Assembly (NCBI RefSeq): GCF_023674425.1
Contig: NZ_CP098401.1
Coordinates: 1,178,001-1,242,000, forward strand
DNA from: Sphingomonas donggukensis
GTDB lineage: Bacteria > Pseudomonadota > Alphaproteobacteria > Sphingomonadales > Sphingomonadaceae
Length of the DNA stretch: 64,000 nt
Reading direction: 5' to 3'
Shown here: piece after piece, positions 28,349 to 36,249 of the stretch
How positions within the stretch are numbered: the stretch's first letter is position 1
How the letters are laid out: the number at the start of each line of letters is the position of its first letter
The notes under the pieces: model-generated
Told to the model about the DNA's origin: nothing
What the model saw: the letters and a program-made list of their open reading frames with translations, nothing else
The model's database searches: none
Made by a program: the position numbers and the translations under genes

Positions 28349-29254
28349 ATGGACGATTGCATCATCATCGGCGCAGGGCCGGCGGGGCTGACCGCGGCGA
28401 TCTATCTCGCGCGGTTTCACCTCTCTATCCGGCTGTTCGACTGCGGATCGAGCCGCGCCGCGCTGATCCCGCGGACGAACAACCACGCCGGATATCCCGA
28501 GGGGATACCGGGCCCGGACCTGCTAGCACTGATGCTGCGGCAGGCGGAGCGGTTCAGCGCGGTGCGCGAGGGCGTGGAGGTAACCGCGATCGAGCGGGAG
28601 GGCGATGGCTTCGTGGTCCACGCCGGCGACCGTGCCTTTCCTACCCGCACAATCCTGCTGGCGACCGGGGTCGTCAACAACCGGCCGGACATGGACGTCG
28701 CCGAACATGACGCGGCCCTCGCTCGCGGGCTGCTGCGCTATTGCCCGATCTGTGACGGGTACGAAGTCACCGACAAGCGCGTCGGCGTGATCGGCACCGG
28801 CGATCACGGCATGCAGGAAGCAATCTTCCTGCGCGGCTTCACCCCGCATGTCACGCTGATCGCGCATGACGGCGAGCATGACCTCGACGCCGAATGCCGC
28901 GCGGCGCTGGCCGACGCCGGGATCGACTGGGTCGACGGCCCGTGCACCCCGATCCGTGTCGCGGGCGACGAGATCATTGTCGATACAGCGGACGGCGAAC
29001 GCCGGTTCGACAGCGTGTATCCCGCGCTCGGCTCGGTCATCCGGTCGAAACTGGCGATCGCGGCGGGCGCCAAGGCGAACGAGGAGGGCTGCCTGGAGGT
29101 CGACGCGCACCAGCGCACCAGCATCCCCGGCCTGTTCGCGGCGGGCGACGTGGTGAAAGGGCTGGACCAGATCAGCAACGCAATGGGCCAGGCCGGAGTC
29201 GCCGCGACCGCGATCCGCAATCTGCTGGCCGAGCGGGCGCCGATCAGGCGTTAG
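28349..29254 (+). CDS. Thioredoxin reductase-like NAD(P)/FAD oxidoreductase
   Basis: A 301-residue two-dinucleotide-binding flavoprotein. FAD motif CIIIGAGPAGLTAAIY, redox-active CxxC in YCPICDGYEV (Cys132, Cys135), NADPH motif VGVIGTGDHGMQEA, and the closing GLFAAGDVVKGLDQISNAMGQA. The order and CxxC position match low-molecular-weight thioredoxin reductases, but the NADPH loop is GTGDHG rather than GGGDSA, so its partner or cofactor preference may differ. It stands alone on the plus strand between two minus-strand translation genes and converges with the metallophosphoesterase gene (4-nt overlap of the ends). Confidence 0.87.
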   Translation: MDDCIIIGAGPAGLTAAIYLARFHLSIRLFDCGSSRAALIPRTNNHAGYPEGIPGPDLLALMLRQAERFSAVREGVEVTAIEREGDGFVVHAGDRAFPTRTILLATGVVNNRPDMDVAEHDAALARGLLRYCPICDGYEVTDKRVGVIGTGDHGMQEAIFLRGFTPHVTLIAHDGEHDLDAECRAALADAGIDWVDGPCTPIRVAGDEIIVDTADGERRFDSVYPALGSVIRSKLAIAAGAKANEEGCLEVDAHQRTSIPGLFAAGDVVKGLDQISNAMGQAGVAATAIRNLLAERAPIRR

Positions 29255-29967
29255 ACGCGACCCGTCTCGAGCCAGCGTGCCCAGCCGTCGAAGCCCTCGC
29301 GCCGCGCCTTGGCTGCGGCGGCATGGTGGTCGTAGGCGACCTCCAGCAACGTGGCGACGCCGTCTTCGACCATCGCATAGCGCGCGGCGGGGCTGCCGGC
29401 TTCGACGCTGTAGGGATAAGGGCGATCGTCGGTGAACGCCTGTAGCCCGACGCTGCCGGGATTGGCGATCTGCTGCTGGCCAATCGACCGCAGGGCCGGA
29501 ATATGCGTGTGGCCGCACAGGACGATCGCTTCCGACGTGCCGGCGATCCGCATGAGGAGTTCGTCGTCGGTCGCCGGGCGCAGGCCATCCGGCGTGACGG
29601 TGACGGTCAGGTGCTCGACATCACTGGCGGGGGTGCCGTGACACATCCACATGTCGCCGACCGTCAGCCCGGTCGGCAAGGCGGCGATCCAATCGCGGTG
29701 CGCAGACGACAATCGCTCGGCGGCGAAGGCGTCGCTGGCGCCCATCGTGGCTCGGTCGGCAAGCAACTGGCGTTCGTGGTTGCCGGCGATCGTCGGCCAA
29801 TCCCGCGCCATCAGGAAAGTCGCGGTTTCGGCGGGCCACAACGGACCGGACACGCAGTCGCCGAGGTTGAGGACGGCATCGCAGCCGCGTGCGGCACTGT
29901 CCGCGACGACCGCTTCGAGTGCGGGGAGGTTCCCGTGGATGTCGGAGAGAACCGCGACGCGGCTCAT
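29251..29967 (-). CDS. Calcineurin-like metallophosphoesterase
   Basis: A 238-residue phosphoesterase with all metal-ligand motifs: SDIHGN near residue 8, GDCVSG, GNHERQ and GHTHIP. It resembles the YfcE/DUF2071-type single-domain phosphodiesterases. The ATG at 29967 overlaps the rimM stop as ATGA, so it is translated with rimM. It occupies the place where trmD normally follows rimM. Substrate unknown; cyclic nucleotide or phosphoester hydrolysis is the family expectation. Confidence 0.87.
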   Translation of the reverse strand: MSRVAVLSDIHGNLPALEAVVADSAARGCDAVLNLGDCVSGPLWPAETATFLMARDWPTIAGNHERQLLADRATMGASDAFAAERLSSAHRDWIAALPTGLTVGDMWMCHGTPASDVEHLTVTVTPDGLRPATDDELLMRIAGTSEAIVLCGHTHIPALRSIGQQQIANPGSVGLQAFTDDRPYPYSVEAGSPAARYAMVEDGVATLLEVAYDHHAAAAKARREGFDGWARWLETGRV

Positions 29968-30524
29968 TCGGCCCAGCCGTCGGCCACCACCAGCCGCTGG
30001 TCGTTCCAGTCGGGAACGGCCTGCGCATTCATCGGAACCATGAAACGACCGCCGCCGGTGCGCTCGATCTCGATCACGTCGCCGGCGCCGAAATTGTCGA
30101 TGGCGACGACCGCGCCAATCGTCTCGCCCGCTTCGCTCACCGCGGGCAGGCCCAGCAGGTCGGCGTGGTAATATTCGCCGTCGCCAAGCGGAGGCAGGGT
30201 GTCGCGCGGGACGGTCAGTTCGGTGCCCCGCAACGCCTCCGCCGCGGTGCGATCCGCCACCTCCGCAAAGCGCGCGATCGCGCCCTGCGGAGTGACGCGG
30301 ATCGACCTGGCAGTCAGCGTGCCGGCGTTGAAGCTGCGGTGCGCCGACAGATCGTCGGCGAACACCTTCAGCCGCACCTCGCCGCCCACGCCATGCGCGC
30401 CGGTGACGACGGCCAGCGTGACGGCGCGCGCGGTGGAGGGAGAGCGGTCGCCGGAGCCGGCAGCGCGATCCGACTGCCCCTCTCCCCGACCCTCTCCCCG
30501 CCGGGGAGAGGGGGATTTTGCCAT
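29964..30524 (-). CDS. rimM: Ribosome maturation factor RimM
   Basis: A 186-residue 16S processing factor that binds S19 in assembling 30S subunits. The family part begins around residue 34 (AVTLAVVTGAHGVGGEVRLKVF) and includes GEYYHADLLGL and the C-terminal PRC-barrel-like VPMNAQAVPDWNDQRLVV. The first ~30 residues (SPSPRRGEGRGEG...) are not RimM: they are encoded by a palindromic repeat (30490-30512) and its flank. I find no ATG, GTG or TTG in frame between this repeat and the conserved region, so translation has to start at the ATG at 30524, which overlaps the rpsP stop as TAATG. Confidence 0.93.
   Translation of the reverse strand: MAKSPSPRRGEGRGEGQSDRAAGSGDRSPSTARAVTLAVVTGAHGVGGEVRLKVFADDLSAHRSFNAGTLTARSIRVTPQGAIARFAEVADRTAAEALRGTELTVPRDTLPPLGDGEYYHADLLGLPAVSEAGETIGAVVAIDNFGAGDVIEIERTGGGRFMVPMNAQAVPDWNDQRLVVADGWAE
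30490..30512. repeat. Palindromic repeat inside the 5' end of rimM
   Basis: Perfect 11-bp arms (CCCTCTCCCCG and CGGGGAGAGGG) flank one central base. A partial copy of one arm (CCTCTCCCCGA) lies directly next to it at 30479-30490. It is translated as part of the RimM N-terminus and would put a hairpin 12 nt past the start codon. Confidence 0.85.
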
Positions 30525-31039
30525 TATGCCTTGGCTTCTTCCTCGGCACCCTCAGCCGGGGCAGTCGCGGACTCGCCGTCGGCAGCGGCGGGCGTGTCGC
30601 CGGCGTCGCTGTTCGGGGTCGACTCGTTGCTCTCGACGGCGGCAGCAGCCTCGGGCTCGGGCGCAGGCGCGGCGGCTGCCTCGGCGGCGGCTTCCTCGGC
30701 GGCCTTCTGCTTCTCGGCACGCTCCTCGGCGCGCTCGGTGGCCTTCTCGCCCGGCTTCGCCTTGTTCGGGTTGTTGCGGGCGGCACGCTCACGCACGCCG
30801 GCGGCGTCGAGGAAGCGTGCGACGCGGTCGGTCGGCTGCGCGCCGACGCTCAGCCAATGCTTCGCGCGGTCACCGTCGAGCACGACGCGCTTCTCATCGT
30901 CCTTGGCGAGCAGCGGGTTGTAGGTGCCGATCTTCTCGATGAACTTGCCATCGCGCGACGACCGCGCGTCGGCGACGACGATGCGGTAATAGGGACGCTT
31001 CTTGCTGCCGCCACGCGACAGACGAATGCTAACTGCCAT
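30524..31039 (-). CDS. rpsP: 30S ribosomal protein S16 with long acidic/Ala-rich tail
   Basis: A 171-residue protein. Residues 1-85 are S16 ([51 protein letters not shown]). The rest is an extra tail of ~85 residues rich in Ala, Glu and Pro ([20 protein letters not shown]), roughly doubling the usual length. The ATG at 31039 follows AAGGAAG; a candidate 7 codons upstream lacks support. Tails of this kind occur in several alphaproteobacterial S16 proteins; function unknown, likely disordered. Confidence 0.95.
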   Translation of the reverse strand: MAVSIRLSRGGSKKRPYYRIVVADARSSRDGKFIEKIGTYNPLLAKDDEKRVVLDGDRAKHWLSVGAQPTDRVARFLDAAGVRERAARNNPNKAKPGEKATERAEERAEKQKAAEEAAAEAAAAPAPEPEAAAAVESNESTPNSDAGDTPAAADGESATAPAEGAEEEAKA

Positions 31040-31061
31040 GATATTCTTCCTTCTCTTCAAA

Positions 31062-31144
31062 TCGTCATCCCAGCGAAAGCTGGGATCTTTTGGTTGTTGT
31101 CGTGCCCTTGCCGCCTGAGACCCCAGCTTTCGCTGGGGTGACGA
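31062..31144. repeat. Palindromic intergenic element, family B, between ffh and rpsP
   Basis: Arms 31062-31088 and 31118-31144 (27 bp each) are inverted copies with two mismatches. Each arm is itself a hairpin, CCCAGC-GAAA-GCTGGG with a GNRA-type tetraloop on one strand, so the element can fold as two small hairpins or one long one. It ends 9 nt before the ffh stop and reaches the leader of rpsP, so it is transcribed within the operon. Confidence 0.85.
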
Positions 31145-31153
31145 CAGGGAAAT

Positions 31154-32641
31154 TCACTTCTTCTTGATGAGATTTTCGAAGCCGGGCGGCAGCTTCATGC
31201 CGTCGGGCCCGCCGAGACCAGGAAGCGCGCCGGGCGCATCCATCTTGCCCATCATGTCGCCCAGACCCTGACCGCCCAGCGCATTGCCAAGGCCGCCCAT
31301 GCCGCCCTTGCCCAGCATCGACAGCATCCCCTTCATGCCGCCCATCTTCTTGATGCGCTTCATGGCGGTCGCCATTTCCTGATGCATCTTCAGCAGCTTG
31401 TTGACGTCCTGCACCGTGGTGCCCGACCCCTTGGCGACGCGGATCTTGCGCTTGGCGCTGATGATCTCGGGCTTGGCGCGCTCCTTGACGGTCATCGACC
31501 CGATCATCGCGTCCATGCGGAGCAGGATCTTCTCGTCCACCGCGCCCGACGCCATCGCCGCCTGCGCCTTCTTCATGCCCGGGATCATGCCGGCGAGCGC
31601 GCCGAGGCCGCCCATGCGGCGCATCTGGGCGAGCTGGCTGCGCAGGTCGTTGAGGTCGAACTTGCCCTTCTCGATCCGCGCGGCCATCCGCTCGGCATCT
31701 TCTGCCTGGATCGACTGCGCGGCCTTTTCGACCAGCGAGACGACGTCGCCCATGCCGAGGATGCGCCCGGCGACGCGGCCCGGATGGAACGGCTCGATCG
31801 CGTCGAGCTTCTCACCCACGCCGGCGAACTTGATCGGCTTACCGGTGACCGCGCGCATCGACAGCGCGGCGCCGCCGCGGGCGTCGCCGTCCATGCGGGT
31901 CAGGATCACGCCGGTCAGCGGCACCTGGTCGCTGAAGTTCTGGGCGACGTTGACCGCGTCCTGGCCGGTCAGGCTGTCGACGACGAGCAGGATTTCATTG
32001 GGCGTCGCGATGTCGGCGACAGCCTTCATCTCGTCCATCAGCGCCTGGTCGACGTGAAGGCGGCCGGCGGTGTCGAGCATCAGGACGTCATAGCCCTGGA
32101 GCTTGGCCGCCTGGAGCGCGCGGCGGGCGATATCGACCGGCTGCTGGCCGGCGACGATCGGCAGCGTCGCAACCTCTACCTGCGTGCCGAGCACCGCCAG
32201 CTGCTCTTGAGCGGCGGGGCGATTGACGTCCAATGACGCCATCATGACCTTCTTGCGCTCGCGCCCCGACAGCAGTTTCGCGAGCTTCGCGGTCGTGGTT
32301 GTCTTGCCCGAGCCCTGGAGGCCCACGAGCATGACCACCGCCGGCGGGGTGACGTCGAGGTCGAGGCCGGTATTCTCCGACCCCAGCATCTCGACCAGCG
32401 CGTCGTTGACGATCTTGACGACCTGCTGCCCCGGCGTGATCGAGCGCAGGACGTTGTGGCCGACCGCCTTTTCGGTGACGTCGTCGACGAACTTGCGCGC
32501 GACTGGCAGCGCGACGTCGGCCTCGAGCAGGGCGACCCGCACCTCGCGCATCGCCGAGCGGACATCGGCCTCGGTCAGCGCGCCGCGACCGCGCAAGCGG
32601 TCGAACACCCCACCAAGCCGGTCGCTCAGACTATCGAACAT
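31154..32641 (-). CDS. ffh: Signal recognition particle protein Ffh
   Basis: A 495-residue SRP GTPase that binds signal sequences with 4.5S RNA and docks with FtsY. N domain, then G domain with GLQGSGKTTT (P-loop), DTAGRLHVD and TRMDGDARGGAALS, then the M domain with Met-rich QMRRMGGLGALAGMIPGMKK and GSGTTVQDVNKLLKMHQEM. The C-terminal end is rich in Gly/Met. FtsY (36246-37178) and the SRP RNA (about 61629-61719) are in the same window. It is the first gene of the ffh-rpsP-rimM transcription unit. Confidence 0.96.
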   Translation of the reverse strand: MFDSLSDRLGGVFDRLRGRGALTEADVRSAMREVRVALLEADVALPVARKFVDDVTEKAVGHNVLRSITPGQQVVKIVNDALVEMLGSENTGLDLDVTPPAVVMLVGLQGSGKTTTTAKLAKLLSGRERKKVMMASLDVNRPAAQEQLAVLGTQVEVATLPIVAGQQPVDIARRALQAAKLQGYDVLMLDTAGRLHVDQALMDEMKAVADIATPNEILLVVDSLTGQDAVNVAQNFSDQVPLTGVILTRMDGDARGGAALSMRAVTGKPIKFAGVGEKLDAIEPFHPGRVAGRILGMGDVVSLVEKAAQSIQAEDAERMAARIEKGKFDLNDLRSQLAQMRRMGGLGALAGMIPGMKKAQAAMASGAVDEKILLRMDAMIGSMTVKERAKPEIISAKRKIRVAKGSGTTVQDVNKLLKMHQEMATAMKRIKKMGGMKGMLSMLGKGGMGGLGNALGGQGLGDMMGKMDAPGALPGLGGPDGMKLPPGFENLIKKK

Positions 32642-32676
32642 GCACGTCTCCAGTTGCCTGCGAGAACCGTAACGCG

Positions 32677-32712
32677 AAAAACGCCGGCGGACGAAACCTC
32701 GTCGGCCGGCGT
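32677..32712 (-). terminator. Terminator-like hairpin in the leader of ffh
   Basis: Arms 32681-32694 and 32699-32712 pair over 14 bp with one mismatch and a 4-nt loop; on the minus strand the stem is followed by TTTT then CGCG. It lies 36 nt upstream of the ffh start on the ffh strand, with no minus-strand protein gene between it and the DUF924 gene ~1.8 kb away. It could end a short leader or small RNA, or act as an attenuator for the ffh operon. Confidence 0.5.
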
Positions 32713-32875
32713 CGCTCCTGGGAGCGGCAGATGCGTCACGAGTCCCGAAGGGTCGCTACGCGGCGGCTCCTAGCCCCGGCACCGGCAAAACGCAAGGCCG
32801 CACGCCCTTAACCCGATCTACACCTCGCACCCGCCAGGATGCCGCCACGGCGTAGCGCGAGGATGACGGGACCGG

Positions 32876-34504
32876 ATGGCATATGACGACGGCGACGCCG
32901 CCCGCCCGGGCGTGACGATACGGCGCACCGACCTGATCGCCGGCGCGATCAGCGTCGCGGCCATCCTGATGTTCGTCGGCATCGCCAGTTCGGTGCTGTC
33001 CACGACGCTCGATCATTACGTCAACGGCGGCGCGCCGGTCGATCAGCCGCTGGTCGTCGCGCTGCTGCTGAACGTCGCGCTGATCCTGCTCGGCTGGCGG
33101 CGCAACACCGCGCTGCGTCGCGAAGTGACGGTGCGCACCGCCGCCGAGGAGCGCGCGCAGGTGCTGGCCGCGCGCGACCCGCTGACCGGGTTCCTCAATC
33201 GCCGCAGCCTGGGCGAGGAAGGCGCCGCGATGATCGCGCGCGCCAACCAGCGCGGCAAGGCGATGGCGCTGCTGCTGCTCGACCTCGATCATTTCAAGAC
33301 CGTCAACGACATGCACGGCCACGCCGTCGGCGACGCCCTGTTGCGCGTCGTCGCGGCGGAGATCCTGGCGATCATGCCGCAGGTGGCACTGACCGCGCGG
33401 CTGGGCGGCGACGAATTCGCCTGCGGATTCCTGTTCGACGCCCATCATCCCGACACCGTCGAGCGCGTCGCCGAACGGCTGGTCAGCCGGATGAGCCAGC
33501 CGTTCGACGCCGGCGGCATCCAGTGCCACATCTCGGCCTCCATCGGCATCGCGCGCTCCGACATCGACTGTTCGGGCATCGACACGCTGATGCGCTCCGC
33601 CGACATCGCGATGTACGCCGCCAAGAAATCGGGCAAGAACCGCCACGCCTGGTTCGATGCCTCGATGGAGCGCGACCTGCAGGCCAGGAACGAGCTGGAA
33701 AGCGGCCTGCGCGTCGCCATTCCGCGGCACCAGATCGTCCCCTATTTCGAACAGCAGGTGGAATTGGGCAGCGGGAAGCTGACCGGTTTCGAGGTGCTGG
33801 CGCGGTGGGAGCACCCGACGCGCGGGCTCATCAGCCCGGAGGCGTTCATCCCGATCGCCGAGGAGACGGGCATGATCGCCGATCTGTCGCTGTCGGTGAT
33901 GCACCAGGCCTTCACCGCCGCGCGCGACTGGGATCCCGGCCTCATCATCTCGATCAACATCTCGCCCTGGCAGCTGCGCGATGCGTGGCTGGCGCAGAAG
34001 ATCATCAAGGTGCTGACCGAAACCGGCTTCCCCGCGCGCCGCTGCGAGATCGAGATCACCGAGACCGCATTGTTCGACAATCTCGCGCTCGCCCAGTCGA
34101 TCGTCGGATCGCTGAAGAACCAGGGCGTGCGGCTGGCGCTCGACGATTTCGGGACGGGCTATTCCTCGCTCGCCCATCTGCGCGCGCTGCCGTTCGATCG
34201 CATCAAGATCGACAAGAGCTTCGTCACCTCGCTGATCGAGAGCGCTGATTCCGCGGCAATCGTCGGCGCGATCGCGCGGCTGGGCGAAAGCCTGAACCTG
34301 CCGGTCACCGCCGAGGGCGTCGAGGACGCCGAGATCGAACAACGGCTGACCGCGATCGGCGTCAGCAAGGGCCAGGGCTGGTATTACGGCAAGCCGCTGT
34401 CGGTCGCGGGCGCTCGCCGCCTGCTCGCCGAACGGCGGCTGATCCCGCAGGCGCCGGCGGCAGGCGCGCCGATCGATGCTACCAGCCGGCGCCGGGCTGG
34501 CTGA
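32876..34504 (+). CDS. Membrane-bound GGDEF-EAL cyclic-di-GMP enzyme
   Basis: A 542-residue protein: two N-terminal membrane helices (about 20-42 and 58-75), a short coiled linker, a GGDEF domain with an intact RLGGDEF (177-181) and a C-terminal EAL domain. The EAL signature is EVL (306-308), keeping the metal-binding Glu; the other phosphodiesterase residues look intact (ISINISPWQL, EIEITETAL, DDFGTGYSSL, IKIDKSF, AEGVED). Both synthesis and breakdown of c-di-GMP are therefore possible. No PAS or other sensor domain is seen. Its 3' end overlaps the DUF924 gene by 26 nt. Confidence 0.92.
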   Translation: MAYDDGDAARPGVTIRRTDLIAGAISVAAILMFVGIASSVLSTTLDHYVNGGAPVDQPLVVALLLNVALILLGWRRNTALRREVTVRTAAEERAQVLAARDPLTGFLNRRSLGEEGAAMIARANQRGKAMALLLLDLDHFKTVNDMHGHAVGDALLRVVAAEILAIMPQVALTARLGGDEFACGFLFDAHHPDTVERVAERLVSRMSQPFDAGGIQCHISASIGIARSDIDCSGIDTLMRSADIAMYAAKKSGKNRHAWFDASMERDLQARNELESGLRVAIPRHQIVPYFEQQVELGSGKLTGFEVLARWEHPTRGLISPEAFIPIAEETGMIADLSLSVMHQAFTAARDWDPGLIISINISPWQLRDAWLAQKIIKVLTETGFPARRCEIEITETALFDNLALAQSIVGSLKNQGVRLALDDFGTGYSSLAHLRALPFDRIKIDKSFVTSLIESADSAAIVGAIARLGESLNLPVTAEGVEDAEIEQRLTAIGVSKGQGWYYGKPLSVAGARRLLAERRLIPQAPAAGAPIDATSRRRAG

Positions 34505-35057
34505 GATAGCCGCGTTCCGCCGGGGTTGAGGCGCGCCCGAGTGCGGCGTTGCGCGACGGAAACCGTCCGAACCGGACAATGACCGCCGCGTGATCGCGCG
34601 CGAATTCGGCGTTCGTTTCGATCCCCAATGCCTCGAACTTGGCGACGCTCAACAGCTGTGCGTCGGCATGCTCGGCATGCATCAGCGGCATCAGCAGGAA
34701 CACGGCACGCTCCGGCGGCAGCGTCCGGTCCCAGCCGCGCTCGATTCCCTCCCGCGCCAGCGATTCCGCCAGCGGATCGGCGGCGAACGCCTCCGCAGAG
34801 CCGCGATGGATGTTGCGGGAAAACTGGTCGAGCAGGATGATCGCGGCGAGCAGCGTGTCCGGTTCGCTGCGCCAGCCGAGCGCATCGCTCGCCAGCACGT
34901 CGTCGCGCCACCCGCCGAACCGCTCGGCGATGATGCGGTCGAGCGCGTCGTCCTTCGCGAAGTGGTTGTCCGACCCGACCTCATCGAACCAGAAGTCGAG
35001 CACTGCCCGTGCCGCCGCATGGACTTCGCCTGTCCCTGACCCTAGATGCCCGCCCAT
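34479..35057 (-). CDS. DUF924 family protein
   Basis: A 192-residue all-helical protein. VLDFWFDEVGSDNHFAKDDALDRII, LLDQFSRNIHRGS and LMPLMHAEH are the marks of DUF924, a TPR-like fold often annotated as an uncharacterised or transmembrane-like protein without a known reaction. I chose the ATG at 35057, which gives a normal N-terminus. Its start codon shares two bases with the start codon of the divergent mtaB, leaving no spacer at all. Confidence 0.85.
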   Translation of the reverse strand: MGGHLGSGTGEVHAAARAVLDFWFDEVGSDNHFAKDDALDRIIAERFGGWRDDVLASDALGWRSEPDTLLAAIILLDQFSRNIHRGSAEAFAADPLAESLAREGIERGWDRTLPPERAVFLLMPLMHAEHADAQLLSVAKFEALGIETNAEFARDHAAVIVRFGRFPSRNAALGRASTPAERGYLSQPGAGW

Positions 35058-36249
35058 GCTCGCTCCTCCTGCCGGCCCCCATATCGTCACGCTCGGCTGC
35101 CGGCTCAACATCGCCGAAAGCGAAAGCATCCGCGCGCTGCTCGGTTCCCGCGACGTGGTGGTGGTGAACAGCTGCGCGGTGACGAACGAAGCGGTGCGCG
35201 CGACCCGCGCCGCGATCCGCCGGGCGCGGCGCGAGCGCCCGCACGCCGAACTGGTGGTCACGGGGTGCGCCGCGACGATCGATCCGGTCGGGATCGGCGC
35301 GATGGCCGAGGTCGATCGGGTGGTCGGCAACATGGCGAAGCTGACCGCCGATGCCTGGGGGGCGATTGGCGACGCGCCGGCCCCGCAATTTTCCGGCCAC
35401 GCCCGCGCCTTTGTCGAGGTGCAGAACGGCTGCGACCACAGCTGCACCTTCTGCGCGATTCCCGCGGGGCGCGGCCCGAGCCGCTCGATCCCGGCAGGCG
35501 TGCTGGTCGAGCGCATCGCGGCGCTGGTCGCGGCGGGGCATAACGAGATCGTGCTGACCGGGGTCGACGTTACCAGCTACGGCGCCGACCTGCCGGGGCA
35601 GCCGACGCTCGGCCATCTCGTCGAGCGCATCCTGCGCCTGGTCCCCTCGCTGCCCCGCCTGCGGCTGTCGTCGCTCGACGGGGTCGAGATCGACGCGCGG
35701 CTGTTCGATCTGGTGACCGGCGAGCCGCGGGTGATGCCGCACCTGCACCTGTCGCTCCAGGCCGGCGACGACATGATCCTGAAACGAATGAAGCGCCGCC
35801 ACACCCGCGCGCAGTCGGTCGCGCTGGTCGAGCGGCTGAAGGCGCGGCGCGGCGATATCGCGATCGGCGCCGACCTGATCGCCGGCTTCCCGACCGAGGA
35901 CGACGCGATGTTCGCCAACTCGCGCGCGCTGATCGACGATTGCGACATCGTCCACGCCCACATCTTCCCCTATTCGCCGCGCGCCGGCACACCCGCAGCG
36001 CGGATGCCGCAGGTGTCGCCGCCGGTCGTGAAGGCGCGCGCCGCAGACCTGCGCGAGCGCGCGGCGGCGCGGCGGGGCGCGTGGCTGCGCAGCCTTGGCG
36101 GAACGCAGCAGCACATCTTGGTCGAGCGCCCCGGCGACCGCGGCCACGCCGCCAACTTCGCCGAGGTGCGCCTGTCCGAACGGCACGAACCCGGCACCAT
36201 CCTGACCACCCACATCACCGCGACCAGCGACGGAACCCTGACAGCATGA
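35056..36249 (+). CDS. mtaB: tRNA t6A37 methylthiotransferase MtaB
   Basis: A 397-residue radical-SAM enzyme that converts t6A37 to ms2t6A37 in tRNAs reading ANN codons. The N-terminal UPF0004 domain holds three Cys for a second [4Fe-4S] cluster (GCRLN, NSCAVT, GCAA). The radical SAM motif is CDHSCTFC (CxxxCxxC) at about 127-134. The GCRLN rather than GCQMN first motif and overall length favour MtaB over MiaB or RimO. A weak TRAM-like C-terminus is present. It overlaps ftsY as ATGA. Confidence 0.92.
   Translation: MLAPPAGPHIVTLGCRLNIAESESIRALLGSRDVVVVNSCAVTNEAVRATRAAIRRARRERPHAELVVTGCAATIDPVGIGAMAEVDRVVGNMAKLTADAWGAIGDAPAPQFSGHARAFVEVQNGCDHSCTFCAIPAGRGPSRSIPAGVLVERIAALVAAGHNEIVLTGVDVTSYGADLPGQPTLGHLVERILRLVPSLPRLRLSSLDGVEIDARLFDLVTGEPRVMPHLHLSLQAGDDMILKRMKRRHTRAQSVALVERLKARRGDIAIGADLIAGFPTEDDAMFANSRALIDDCDIVHAHIFPYSPRAGTPAARMPQVSPPVVKARAADLRERAAARRGAWLRSLGGTQQHILVERPGDRGHAANFAEVRLSERHEPGTILTTHITATSDGTLTA

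Noticed and set aside
26698..28710. Plus-strand open frame of 670 codons across the serine hydrolase
   Set aside because: Runs over two genes on different strands; no start signal and no domain.
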